Shown here: piece after piece, positions 9,416-18,569 of the stretch
Layout: every line of letters starts with the position of its first letter
How positions within the stretch are numbered: the stretch's first letter is position 1
Assembly (NCBI RefSeq): GCF_003315135.1
Contig: NZ_QNRK01000030.1
Span: 25,894 to 89,893 of the forward strand
Direction: 5' to 3'
From: Roseiarcus fermentans
GTDB taxonomy: Bacteria; Pseudomonadota; Alphaproteobacteria; Rhizobiales; Beijerinckiaceae
Length of the DNA stretch: 64,000 nt
Translations under genes and position numbers: made by a program
Notes under the pieces: generated by a model
The model's database searches: none
Told to the model about the DNA's origin: nothing
The model's input: the letters and a program-made list of their open reading frames with translations, nothing else

Positions 9416-9667
9416 TCATGCCGCAGTCGGAAAGGTCTTCTCCGACGCCAGTCGATCGCGCGCATAGGCGAGACAGGCGCGAATGTCGGCGGTCTCGAGC
9501 GCGGGGAAATTGTCCAGAATTTCGCTTTCGCTCCAGCCCTCGGCGAGCAGGCCGACCACGAACTCGACCGACAGCCGGGTCCCGCGCACCACCGGCTTGC
9601 CGGCGAGAACCTGCGGGTCGAGGACAATGCGGGCGGAATCGGACATCGGCGAGCTCGTGACGTTCAC
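9416..9667 (-). CDS. DUF433 family antitoxin
   Basis: This 83-residue protein is a DUF433 protein (VapB45-like): I-x-x-x-P-x-V-x-x-GKPVVRGTRLSVEFVVGLLAEGW, then the ILDNFPALETADIRACLAYA helix pair. DUF433 proteins have a winged-helix-like fold and normally pair with DUF5615 PIN-like toxins. The adjoining toxin gene here is reduced to 21 codons, so the antitoxin is an orphan unless it acts with another locus. A start at GTG/ATG within the first eight codons is also possible. Confidence 0.85.
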   Translation of the reverse strand: MNVTSSPMSDSARIVLDPQVLAGKPVVRGTRLSVEFVVGLLAEGWSESEILDNFPALETADIRACLAYARDRLASEKTFPTAA

Positions 9668-9812
9668 AACCTCTTCGACGCCATCATGCCCCGACGCCGG
9701 CTGGCTGGCAACGAACGCGCGGCCCGAGATCGATCATGCTCGCGCCGCCGAAGGCGCCCCGGCCGAGGCCGGCGGGTCGGGACAGCGCGATCCCGGCGCA
9801 CGGACTGGGCGG

Positions 9813-10139
9813 TCAGCCCGCGTGCGCGAACCGCACGAGGCCGATGATGGCGCCGACGACGATCACGGTCTGAAAGCCGATCGCGCCAAACACCCACTTC
9901 AGGATATCGGACTTTGTCGCTTCGATCTCGCGCAGGAGACGGGCCTCGGTAGCCGCGAGGTCGGACGCTACCGCAGCGAGGTCGGACCTGACGGTAGCGA
10001 GGTCGGCTTTGGTCGCAAGCCCATCCTGCATGGCGTCGGCCATCGCCGTCGCAAAGCCCTTTGCCTGCTCCTGGGTAAGCTTCGCCTTGTCGCGCAGAGC
10101 GGTGGCGAGCTTCAGGGTATCGAAAGCGACGGCGGTCAC
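9813..10139 (-). CDS. DUF1640-like coiled-coil protein with C-terminal membrane anchor
   Basis: The 108-residue protein has an N-terminal helical part that begins with a T-L-K-L-A-x-x-L-R pattern. A coiled coil of near-repeats of DLAxVxSDLA spans about residues 46-75, and one transmembrane helix lies at about 83-104. This is the plan of the bacterial DUF1640/CCDC90-like family. The start is GTG at 10139. Function is unknown; proteins of this shape often occur beside toxin-antitoxin or accessory loci, as here. Confidence 0.75.
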   Translation of the reverse strand: MTAVAFDTLKLATALRDKAKLTQEQAKGFATAMADAMQDGLATKADLATVRSDLAAVASDLAATEARLLREIEATKSDILKWVFGAIGFQTVIVVGAIIGLVRFAHAG

Positions 10140-10220
10140 AGCGCCAATTTACTCCCGCAGCTGCGCCTTTTCAAGCTCTCGAGCGGAGCGAAGCTGCGCC
10201 TCCCCTCCCGCCCACGGCCC

Positions 10221-11366
10221 CTACCGCCTCAACTCCCGGAAGAACGCCCGCACGTCCTCGGCCAGGGCCTCGGGCTGCTCCATCGCGGCGAAATGGCCGC
10301 CCTTCGCCATCTCCGTCCAGCGGCGGATGTCGGTGAAGGTCTTGTCCGCGATCGAGCGCGGCGGCTTGAGAATCTCGCGCGGAAAGGCGGCGTAGCCGGT
10401 GGGCGCCGTGACGCCGCTGTCGGGAATCGGCCACGGCCGATGGCGGCGGAACCAGTAGGGATAGAACGACGAGCCGATCGCGCGGGTGAACCAGTAAAAG
10501 CTGATGTTGGCCAGCATCCGGTCGCGCGAGAGGGCGCTCTCGACGTCGCCGCCGCAATCCGACCAGGCGCGGAACTTCTCCAGAATCCAGGCGGCGAGCC
10601 CGACGGGCGAGTCGGTGAGCGCGAAGCTCAGGGTCTGCGGCCGCGTGCCCTGGATCCACTGGTAGCCGGTCTCCTCGTTCAGAAAATGGGTCAGTTCGTC
10701 GATGAAGACGCGCTCCTCGGGCGTCGGGTCCACGAAGGCCGCTGGATCGCGACGGACGAACAGCATGTTGACGTGGAGGCCGATCAGCCGGTCCGCGTGG
10801 ACCGCGCCCATCCGAGCCGCGGCGATGGCTCCCCAGTCGCCGCCCTGCACGGCGAAGCGCGGGTAGCCGAGCGTGCCGCTCATCAGATCAGCCAGAATGT
10901 CGGCGATCTCCTCGACGCCGAACCGGGTCTGCCCCGGCCGGAACGACAGGCCGTAACCTGGCAGCGACGGCGCGACGACGGTGAAGGCGTCGGCCGGATC
11001 GCCGCCGAAGCGCGCCGGGTCGGTCAACCGCGGAATGAGGTCCAGGAACTCGAACACGGAGCCCGGCCAGCCGTGCATCAGGAGCAGCGGCATGGGGGCT
11101 GGACCCTTGCCGGGAACGTGCAGGAAATGGAGGTCGCAGTCCGGCCGCGCGATCCTGAATTGCGGGAAGGCGTTCAGCCGCGCCTCCTCGACCCGCCAGT
11201 CGAAGCCGTCGCGCCAATAGTCCGCGAGCGCGCGCACCGCGTCGACGCTCGTTCCGTAGGCCCAGGGGTCGCCGGGCGCCGGGTCGGGAAGCCGCATCCG
11301 CCCCAGCCGGGCCGCCAGGTCGGCGATGTCCTCGTCCGGAACGCGGTAGGTGAACTGTTGCGGCAC
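10221..11366 (-). CDS. Epoxide hydrolase family protein (alpha/beta hydrolase)
   Basis: The 381-residue protein has the architecture of microsomal-type epoxide hydrolases: the N-terminal EHN lid domain (DLAARLGRMRLPDP... WRDGFDWRVEEARLNAFPQF), an oxyanion HGWPGS motif at about 98-103, the nucleophile elbow G-G-D-W-G with catalytic Asp, and a C-terminal GGHFAAMEQP segment supplying the His. It likely hydrolyses epoxides to diols in the cytoplasm; the substrate is unknown. The start is GTG 11366. Confidence 0.9.
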   Translation of the reverse strand: MPQQFTYRVPDEDIADLAARLGRMRLPDPAPGDPWAYGTSVDAVRALADYWRDGFDWRVEEARLNAFPQFRIARPDCDLHFLHVPGKGPAPMPLLLMHGWPGSVFEFLDLIPRLTDPARFGGDPADAFTVVAPSLPGYGLSFRPGQTRFGVEEIADILADLMSGTLGYPRFAVQGGDWGAIAAARMGAVHADRLIGLHVNMLFVRRDPAAFVDPTPEERVFIDELTHFLNEETGYQWIQGTRPQTLSFALTDSPVGLAAWILEKFRAWSDCGGDVESALSRDRMLANISFYWFTRAIGSSFYPYWFRRHRPWPIPDSGVTAPTGYAAFPREILKPPRSIADKTFTDIRRWTEMAKGGHFAAMEQPEALAEDVRAFFRELRR

Positions 11367-12035
11367 GCTCGCTTCCCTCCCCGATGACGCGCGATTGTCG
11401 AGGCAACCCCGATCGCCGTCAATCGGATGGCCCGCGCCGCCGCGAGCCCGCGCCGCCGTTTCCCGCCGGCTCTCCGCCGGCAGCCCTCGCCGCCATTTCG
11501 ACAGGCGGCTGTGCGAAAATCTTGGGCGCCTGCGCCGCGACCGCCTGCGCTCGCCGCACTTTTGCTCGTTTCGTGGGCCAGCGTAAGAAGTCGCGGCGCG
11601 GCGGGGCCGCTTTTCACCAAACCTGATGAAAGTTGCCTGCGACGCGCTCCGGCGCCGAACTTGCGTCGGATCGTTTGCCGCAGTTGCGGCGTTTCATGAC
11701 CCGGGCGGTCGTTTCGACCGGCGGGGCGCCGCGCCGGCGACGGGCGGCGAGATCGCGGCGCCGGCCGAGAGGCCGGATGATCGGGACCCCTCGTCGGCAG
11801 GACGCGACGGGCCGGGTCGGAAGCGGAATCGGGGCGAGAGAACACGAATGCCGCTCGAGGGCGAAGTTGGGTCGACACACTTGGTCCCGAACACACGACG
11901 CCGCGGGTCGGGGCGCGCGCCCAAGTCGCCTTGCCGTTTGTCTCAGTTCGAAACACGCGTACACTGTCGGTTAACCTTTCCGACTCACCCTCGAAAAGGG
12001 GCGTGATCGGAGCCCGAGTTTATTGGAGACGCGCC
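11367..12035. other. Long intergenic region upstream of prkA operon
   Basis: About 670 bases separate the divergent epoxide hydrolase and prkA genes. Frames here are low-complexity Arg/Ala shadows without family features. A GGTTAACC palindrome lies at 11969-11976, about 60 bases before the prkA ATG. The length suggests substantial upstream control of the prkA operon, but I cannot name a convincing promoter or operator. Confidence 0.4.
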
Positions 12036-14024
12036 ATGAGCCCGAACGCCGGTTTTGTACTTTCGGGATCGGAATCCAACGCCGCGGGCCGCGACATCCG
12101 CGACTTGTTCTCCTCGGCCTATGCGCGCGAGCGGCGCGAGGCGATGAGCCTCAACGACTACCTCGAAGGGTGCCGCAGCAATCCGGCGATGATGGCCTCG
12201 GCGGCCGAGCGCATGATCGCGGCGATCGGCGAGCCGGTGGTGGTCGACACCTCGAAGGACCAGCGCCTCGGCCGCATCTTTCTCAACCGCACCATCAAGC
12301 TCTACCCCTCGATGACCGGCTTCTTCGGCATGGAGGACACGATCCAGCGCGTGGTCAGCTACTTCCAGCATGCTGCGCAGGGTCTCGAGGAGCGCAAACA
12401 GATTCTCTACCTCCTCGGTCCGGTCGGCGGCGGCAAGTCGTCGCTCGCCGAACGCCTGAAGGCGCTGATGGAGACGCAGCCGATCTACGTGCTCGCCGCC
12501 GACGACGAGATGAGCCCGGTGTTCGAATCGCCGCTGGGCCTGTTCCGCCCCGACGCCATGGGCGCGGCGCTGGAAAGCCGCTACGGCATCCCGCAGCGGC
12601 GCCTGACCGGCATCTGCTCGCCCTGGGCGGCCAAGCGCATGGATCAGTTCGACGGCGACATCTCGCGCTTTTCCGTCGTCAAGCTCTATCCGTCCAAGCT
12701 GCGGCAGATCGGCGTCGCCAAGACCGAGCCGGGCGACGAGAACAACCAGGACATCTCGACTTTGGTCGGCAAGGTCGACATCCGCAAGCTCGAGCATTTC
12801 TCGCAGCACGACCCGGACGCCTACAGCTATTCCGGCGGCCTCAACCGCACGACGCAGGGGCTGCTCGAATTCGTGGAAATGTTCAAGGCGCCGATCAAGG
12901 TGCTGCACCCGCTGCTCACCGCCACCCAGGAAGGCAACTACGCCGGCACCGAGAACCTCGGCGCCCTGCCCTTCCAGGGCATCGTGCTCGCCCATTCCAA
13001 CGAATCGGAATGGGAGCAGTTCAAGAACAACAAGAACAACGAGGCGTTCCTCGACCGCATCTGCGTCGTCAAGGTCCCCTACTGCCTCAGGGTGGACGAA
13101 GAAGCCAAAATTTACGCCAAGCTGCTTGAGAACAGCGAGCTCGCGCACGCCTCGTGCGCGCCGGAAGTGCTCGAATTCCTTGCCCGCTTTTGCATTTTGA
13201 CCCGGCTCAGGGACCACGAGAACTCTTCGCTCTATTCCAAGCTGCGGGTCTATAATGGCGAAAGCCTGAAGGACACCGATCCGAAGGCGAAGTCCCTGCA
13301 GGAATACCGCGACGCAGCCGGGGTGGCCGAGGGCATGAGCGGCGTCTCGACCCGGTTCGCCTTCAAGGTGCTGTCGGAGACGTTCAACTTCGACAACGAG
13401 GAGGTGGCCGCCGACCCGGTCCACCTGATGTACATCCTCGAGCAGGCGATCAAGCGCGAGCAATATCCCAAGGACGTGGAGAGCCGCTACCTCGACCACA
13501 TCAAGTCGGTGCTCGCGCCGCGCTACGCCGAGTTCATCGGCCGCGAGATCCAGAAGGCCTACATCGAATCCTACAGCGAATACGGGCAGAACCTGTTCGA
13601 CCGCTACATCGCCTATGCCGACGCGTGGATCGAGGAACAGGACTACAAGGACCCCGACACCGGCCAGGTGTTCGACCGCCACGTGCTCGATTCGGAGCTT
13701 TCCAAGACCGAAAAACCGGCCGGGATCGCCAATCCGAAAGACTTCCGCAACGAGATTGTTAAATTCGCCCTGCGCTCGCGGGCCGCCAACCAGGGCCGAA
13801 ATCCATCGTGGACCTCCTACGAGAAGATCCGCGAGGTAATCGAGAAGCGTATGTTCAGTCAGGTCGAGGAGCTTCTGCCGGTCATCAGCTTCGGCGCCAA
13901 GCAGGATTCCAAGACCGAGAAACAGCACGCCGATTTCCTCGACCGGATGAAGGCGCGCGGCTACACGGAGCGGCAGGTGCGCCGGCTGGTGGAGTGGTAT
14001 ATGCGCGTCAACAAGGCCGGGTAG
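12036..14024 (+). CDS. prkA: PrkA family serine protein kinase (YeaG-like)
   Basis: This 662-residue protein is a full-length PrkA/YeaG kinase: an N-terminal AAA domain with Walker A GPVGGGKS (128-135), followed by the C-terminal kinase-like domain. Family members phosphorylate proteins under starvation or stress and occur with YeaH and SpoVR proteins, exactly the order seen here. ATG 12036 is chosen for its GGAG at 12025-12028; the frame is open further upstream but that part is not protein-like. The next gene starts 20 bases downstream. Confidence 0.96.
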   Translation: MSPNAGFVLSGSESNAAGRDIRDLFSSAYARERREAMSLNDYLEGCRSNPAMMASAAERMIAAIGEPVVVDTSKDQRLGRIFLNRTIKLYPSMTGFFGMEDTIQRVVSYFQHAAQGLEERKQILYLLGPVGGGKSSLAERLKALMETQPIYVLAADDEMSPVFESPLGLFRPDAMGAALESRYGIPQRRLTGICSPWAAKRMDQFDGDISRFSVVKLYPSKLRQIGVAKTEPGDENNQDISTLVGKVDIRKLEHFSQHDPDAYSYSGGLNRTTQGLLEFVEMFKAPIKVLHPLLTATQEGNYAGTENLGALPFQGIVLAHSNESEWEQFKNNKNNEAFLDRICVVKVPYCLRVDEEAKIYAKLLENSELAHASCAPEVLEFLARFCILTRLRDHENSSLYSKLRVYNGESLKDTDPKAKSLQEYRDAAGVAEGMSGVSTRFAFKVLSETFNFDNEEVAADPVHLMYILEQAIKREQYPKDVESRYLDHIKSVLAPRYAEFIGREIQKAYIESYSEYGQNLFDRYIAYADAWIEEQDYKDPDTGQVFDRHVLDSELSKTEKPAGIANPKDFRNEIVKFALRSRAANQGRNPSWTSYEKIREVIEKRMFSQVEELLPVISFGAKQDSKTEKQHADFLDRMKARGYTERQVRRLVEWYMRVNKAG

Positions 14025-14044
14025 GCAGCAGAGAAGGAACGGGC

Positions 14045-15352
14045 ATGGCCCAATTCGTCGACCGCCGTCTCAATCCGCGCGACAAGAGCCTGGGCAACCG
14101 ACAGCGCTTCCTTCGTCGCGTACGCTCCGAGGTCAAGCGCGCGGTCGACAAGGCGGTGGCGGAGCGGTCGATCGCCGACGTGGCCAAGGGCGGCTCGGTG
14201 TCGATCCCGTCCGACGGCATCGACGAGCCGCAGTTCCATCTCTCGCGCGAAAGCGGCGAGCGCGAGTTCGTCCTGCCGGGCAACAAGGAGTTCGTCGCCG
14301 GCGACACCATCGACAAGCCGAAAAAGGGCGGCGGAGGCGGCGGCGGGCGCGAGGCTGGCTCCGGCCGCGGCGAAGATCCGTTCTCCTTCGCCCTCACCGA
14401 AGCCGAGTTCCTCGACATTTTGTTCGAGGACCTCGAGCTGCCCGATCTGGTCAAGACCTCGCTGCGGGACGCCAAGGCGAAGGAATACCGCCGCGCTGGC
14501 TTTTCGAGCGACGGCACGACGCCGAATCTGGCGGTGTTGCGCACGATGCGCGTCAGCATGGGGCGGCGGCTCGCGCTGCGCCGCCCCACCGCCGGCGAAG
14601 TCCAGAAGCTCGAGGAGGAGCTCGAGGCGTTGCGCGCCCAGCCCGGCTCCGACGTCGCCGAGCGCCAGCGCATCGTCCATCTCGTGCGCGAGATCGAGCG
14701 GCTGAAGCGCCGGCAGCGCGCCATTCCGTTCATCGATCCGATCGACGTGCGCTACAGCCGGTTCTCGCCGGTCCTGGTTCCGCGCGCCAAAGCGGTGATG
14801 TTCTGCCTGATGGACGTCTCGGCCTCGATGGGCGAGCGCGAGAAGGAGCTGGCCAAGCGGTTCTTCATCCTCCTGCACCTGTTCCTGAAGCGGAAGTACG
14901 AGCGGGTCGACATCGTGTTCATCCGCCATACCGACGAAGCGGCGGAGGTCGACGAGCAGGAGTTCTTCTACGGCCGCGAGACCGGCGGCACGGTGGTCAG
15001 CACGGCGCTGAAGGAGATGCTGACGATCCGCGAGGCGCGCTATCCGGTCGCCGACTGGAACGTCTATTGCGCGCAGGCCTCCGACGGCGACAATTCGGGC
15101 AGCGATTCGCGCGAATGCGTGGCGCTGCTGATGCAGGCGATCCTGCCGCTGGCGCAGTACTACGCCTATATCGAGATCGCCGACGAGGACAGCCCGCGCG
15201 ACTTCGGCGGCAAGGAGCTGTGGCGCGCCTACGCCGGCCTCAAGGAGGCCGCGCCGAACTTCGCCATGGCGCGGGTCGCCGGCCGCTCCGACATCTATCC
15301 CGTGTTCCGCAAGCTCTTCTCGAAGCCCGCCGCCAAGGGAGCAGCGCCATGA
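14045..15352 (+). CDS. YeaH/YhbH family protein (DUF444, VWA-like)
   Basis: A 435-residue DUF444 protein. The N-terminus FVDRRLNPRDKSLGNRQRFLRR is typical, followed by a Lys/Gly-rich linker, a coiled-coil stretch (about 175-215) and a von Willebrand A-type domain with the metal-binding D-x-S-x-S (DVSASMG). It is the standard partner of PrkA and SpoVR in bacterial stress operons, of unknown biochemistry. AAGGAACGGGC precedes ATG 14045. Its stop overlaps the next start (ATGA at 15349-15352). Confidence 0.95.
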   Translation: MAQFVDRRLNPRDKSLGNRQRFLRRVRSEVKRAVDKAVAERSIADVAKGGSVSIPSDGIDEPQFHLSRESGEREFVLPGNKEFVAGDTIDKPKKGGGGGGGREAGSGRGEDPFSFALTEAEFLDILFEDLELPDLVKTSLRDAKAKEYRRAGFSSDGTTPNLAVLRTMRVSMGRRLALRRPTAGEVQKLEEELEALRAQPGSDVAERQRIVHLVREIERLKRRQRAIPFIDPIDVRYSRFSPVLVPRAKAVMFCLMDVSASMGEREKELAKRFFILLHLFLKRKYERVDIVFIRHTDEAAEVDEQEFFYGRETGGTVVSTALKEMLTIREARYPVADWNVYCAQASDGDNSGSDSRECVALLMQAILPLAQYYAYIEIADEDSPRDFGGKELWRAYAGLKEAAPNFAMARVAGRSDIYPVFRKLFSKPAAKGAAP

Positions 15353-16875
15353 CCGCGTCACTGGAAGCGACCCACGCCCTTCATCCCGGAGGCCGGCTGC
15401 TGTTCGACGGCGCCGAATGGGACTTTCAGACCGTCCGCCGCGTCTACGACGCGATCGAGACGATCGCCCGCGACGAGCTCGGCCTCGATCTCTTCCCCAA
15501 CCAGATCGAGATCATCTCGGCCGAGCAGATGCTCGACGCGTATTCCTCGGTCGGCATGCCGCTGATGTACGCGCACTGGTCCTACGGCAAGCGCTTCGCC
15601 CGCGACGAGGCGTTGTACCGCAAGGGCTACACCGCGCTCGCCTACGAGATCGTGATCAACTCCAATCCGTGCATCAGCTATTGCATGGAGGAGAACACGA
15701 TGGCCATGCAGACGCTGGTCATCGCCCACGCCGCCTTTGGCCACAATCATTTCTTCAAGTCGAATTACCTGTTCCAGCAGTGGACCGACCCGACCGGCAT
15801 CCTCGACTACCTCGACTTCGCCAAGCGCTACGTCGCCTCCTGCGAGGAGCGCTACGGCGTCGAGGCGGTCGAGCGGACGATCGACGCCGCGCACGCCCTG
15901 ATGGGCCAGGGCGTGTTCCGCTATCCGAGGGCGCGCAAGCTCAGTCTCGCCGAATACGAGCGGGTGCGGCGCGAGCGGCTCGAGCGCGAGGCGCACGAGT
16001 ACCGCGACCTGTGGCGGACCGTTCCCGGCGCCAAGCCCGCCGAGGAGGCGCCCGGCGCCCTCGACGAGGACGCGCGCGAACGCAAGCGCAACCTCCGCCT
16101 GCCCGAGGAGAACCTGCTCTATTTCCTGGAGAAGAACAGCCCGAAGCTGCGCGTCTGGCAGCGCGAGCTGCTGCGCATCGTGCGCAACGTCGCGCAATAT
16201 TTCTATCCCCAGCGCCAGACGAAGCTGATGAACGAAGGCTGCGCCACCTTCGTCCACTACACCATCGTCAACCGGCTGTACGACAAGGGGCTGATCTCGG
16301 AGGGCGCGCTGCTCGAAATTTTGATGAGCCACGCCAACGTCGTCGCCCAGTTCGACTACACGGACCCGCGCTTCTCGGGCTTCAACCCCTACGCGCTCGG
16401 CTTCGCCATGATGCAGGACATCCGGCGGATTTGCGAAACGCCGACCGACGAGGACCGCGCGTGGTTCCCCGACATCGCCGGGCGCAGCGACTGGCCGGCG
16501 GTGCTGCGCGACGTGTGGGCGAACTACCGCGACGAATCGTTCGTCCGCCAGTTCCTCTCGCCGCGCCTGATCCGCCAGTTCCGCATGTTCGCGCTCGCCG
16601 ACAAGGCCAACGATTCCAAGGTGCGGGTGCAGGCGATCCACGACGCCGAGGGCTATCGCCGGGTGCGCTCGACGCTGGCCGACAGCTACGACGTGGCGGC
16701 CAACGAGCCCGACCTCCAGGTGGTGGACGGAGACCTGATCGGCGACCGCCCGCTGGTGCTGAGACTGACCCGGCGCAACGGCGTCGGTCTCGCCGACATC
16801 GGCAAGGACGCGACGCTGCGCCACATCCGCTGGCTGTGGGGCTACGAGGTGCGCGTCGAGGAGGCGGCGGGGTAG
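15349..16875 (+). CDS. SpoVR family protein (YcgB-like)
   Basis: This 508-residue protein is a full SpoVR/YcgB homologue. Diagnostic segments include EIINSNPCISYCMEEN-like (EIVINSNPCISYCMEEN), GHNHFFKSNYLF, QTKLMNEGCATFVHY and the GFNPYALGF region. SpoVR is needed for spore cortex formation in Bacillus, but in non-spore-formers it works with PrkA and YeaH under stress, in a way not fully understood. The four-base overlap with the previous gene completes a three-gene operon. Confidence 0.96.
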   Translation: MTASLEATHALHPGGRLLFDGAEWDFQTVRRVYDAIETIARDELGLDLFPNQIEIISAEQMLDAYSSVGMPLMYAHWSYGKRFARDEALYRKGYTALAYEIVINSNPCISYCMEENTMAMQTLVIAHAAFGHNHFFKSNYLFQQWTDPTGILDYLDFAKRYVASCEERYGVEAVERTIDAAHALMGQGVFRYPRARKLSLAEYERVRRERLEREAHEYRDLWRTVPGAKPAEEAPGALDEDARERKRNLRLPEENLLYFLEKNSPKLRVWQRELLRIVRNVAQYFYPQRQTKLMNEGCATFVHYTIVNRLYDKGLISEGALLEILMSHANVVAQFDYTDPRFSGFNPYALGFAMMQDIRRICETPTDEDRAWFPDIAGRSDWPAVLRDVWANYRDESFVRQFLSPRLIRQFRMFALADKANDSKVRVQAIHDAEGYRRVRSTLADSYDVAANEPDLQVVDGDLIGDRPLVLRLTRRNGVGLADIGKDATLRHIRWLWGYEVRVEEAAG

Positions 16876-17025
16876 CGCGGACGCGACCAGAGACTCGGCC
16901 CCGGTCGGGTCGGGTCGGGTGAAACGCTCCGGCCATCGCCGCCCGCCACGGGCGTGGCTGCGACGCCGGCGTTGCGCCTCCCGCGCAAACGTCAGAAAAG
17001 GACCTCCCCTCGAGGAGTTCGCCCC

Positions 17026-18252
17026 GTGACCGAATCCCTGCCCGTTTTCGACCTCGTCATCGCCGGCGCGGCGGCGTCGGGGCTCGCCCTCGCCGCGGCG
17101 TTGAAGCAGGCGCTGGGCGAAGGGATCGCGGTGGCGGTGATCGATCCGGCGCCGCCGCGCGACGCGTCCCGGCCGCCGCTGCGCACCGTCGCGATCGCCG
17201 AGGGGCCGCGACGGCTTCTGGAGACCGTCGGCGCCTGGGACGCGATCGAGCCCAAGGCGCAGGCCATCGTCAAGATGACGATCATGGACGGCGGCGTGCA
17301 CGACGCCGTCCGCCTGCCCCATCTCGGCTTCGAGGCAACCGAATCCGGCCCGCTCGCCCACATGGCGTTCAACGACGACGTGGTCGCGGCGCTCTCGGAG
17401 CTGTGCCGGGCGCTCGGCGTCGTGACCATAGCGGGCGCCGTCGCCGGTTTTCGGCCGGCCGCGCGCGTCGCCGACATCGGGCTCGCCGACGGGCGCTCCG
17501 TGCGCGCCCGCCTCGCCGTCGCCGCCGACGGCGCGCGCTCGAAGCTGAGGACGCTCGCCGAGATTCCGGCCTACGGCTGGGATTACGACCAGTCCGGCAT
17601 CGTCGCGACGATCGCGCACGAATACGATCACGAGGGAGAGGCGCGGCAGCACTTCCTCCCCGCCGGCCCGTTCGCCATTCTGCCCCTGCCCGGCCGGCGA
17701 TCGAGCATCGTCTGGAACGAACGGCGCGCCGACGCGCGCGCGCTTCTGGCCCTCGACCCCGACGACTTCCTGCGCCAACTCGCGCTGCGCTTCACCCCGA
17801 CGCTGGGTGAGATTGCGCTCGCCTCGCGGGTCGAGGCGTTCCCGTTCCGCTTCCAGGTGGCGCGCCGGTTCGTTGGCGACCGGCTGGCGCTGGTGGGCGA
17901 TGCGGCGCACGTTGTCCACCCGATCGCCGGCCAGGGGCTGAATCTGGGCCTGCGCGACGTCGCGGCGCTGGCCGAGACGGTCGTCGCGGCGATGCGGCTC
18001 GGCCTCGACCCGGGCGCGGCGGGCGGGCTCGAAGCCTACCAGAGGGCGCGCCGCTTCGACGCAGCCGCCAGCGGCATGGGCATGGACCTGATGAACCGCC
18101 TGTTTTCCAACGATATCGGTCCGCTGCGGTTCGTCCGCGACCTCGGCCTCAGGCTGGTCGACCGCGCGCCGTGGCTCAAGGAGCGGTTCATCATCGAGGC
18201 GGGCGGCGCGGGCGGCGAGGCGCCGCGGCTCCTGCGCGGCGTCGGGCTATGA
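17026..18252 (+). CDS. UbiH/UbiF/COQ6 family FAD-dependent hydroxylase
   Basis: A 408-residue flavin monooxygenase of the ubiquinone-biosynthesis type. The N-terminal FAD-binding segment reads VIAGAAASGLALAAAL, so the usual G-x-G-x-x-G is relaxed to G-A-A-A-S-G. The second FAD motif GDAAHVVHPIAGQGLNLGLRD is intact. It probably hydroxylates the aromatic ring of a polyprenylated ubiquinone precursor at the inner membrane; which position cannot be told. GTG 17026 has GAGGAG nine bases upstream; the frame is open back to 16954 without protein-like sequence. Confidence 0.88.
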   Translation: MTESLPVFDLVIAGAAASGLALAAALKQALGEGIAVAVIDPAPPRDASRPPLRTVAIAEGPRRLLETVGAWDAIEPKAQAIVKMTIMDGGVHDAVRLPHLGFEATESGPLAHMAFNDDVVAALSELCRALGVVTIAGAVAGFRPAARVADIGLADGRSVRARLAVAADGARSKLRTLAEIPAYGWDYDQSGIVATIAHEYDHEGEARQHFLPAGPFAILPLPGRRSSIVWNERRADARALLALDPDDFLRQLALRFTPTLGEIALASRVEAFPFRFQVARRFVGDRLALVGDAAHVVHPIAGQGLNLGLRDVAALAETVVAAMRLGLDPGAAGGLEAYQRARRFDAAASGMGMDLMNRLFSNDIGPLRFVRDLGLRLVDRAPWLKERFIIEAGGAGGEAPRLLRGVGL

Positions 18253-18569
18253 GCGGCGGCGATCGCGCCCGCAGGCGCGCGACCCGGGCGCCCGGCTGGC
18301 TCGGGCCCTCGCGGCCGAAGCCCGCTGCCTGACGGGCGGCGCCGCTGTCTACCGCCGGCCACATTGGCGTCGCAAAGGAACGTCAAGCCGCTAACGGCGT
18401 TCAAGCGCCGTTCAGGCCGCGCGTGATCGTATAGCCGTCAGTCGGAAGCTCCAGAATCGCGATCGACGCCAAGGCTTCGCAGCGGGCGTCGGACGATGAC
18501 CGTCCGCGTGGCGGACGGAGACTGGGCGATGTCGAACTTCGTCCTTGCAACGACGGAAAGGAAGACGCG
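18253..18569. other. Intergenic region with a possible EcfG-type promoter
   Basis: No gene is supportable in these 317 bases. GGAAC at 18377-18381 and CGTT at 18398-18401, 16 bases apart, resemble the general-stress (EcfG) promoter of alphaproteobacteria. The pair lies about 170 bases before the YXWGXW-repeat gene. The spacing is one base short of the common 17-18, so this is tentative. Confidence 0.3.

Noticed and set aside
9483..11387. 634-codon plus-strand frame opposite the antitoxin, coiled-coil and epoxide hydrolase genes
   Set aside because: Antisense shadow; the minus-strand genes have clear family signatures.
11626..12006. 126-codon frame upstream of prkA
   Set aside because: Low-complexity composition and overlap with other open frames; no motif.
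16904..16921. Short GGTCG tandem repeat after spoVR
   Set aside because: Only three or four units; too short to call a meaningful repeat.
15358..17919. 853-codon minus-strand frame opposite spoVR and the Ubi hydroxylase gene
   Set aside because: No family features; both opposite-strand genes are certain.
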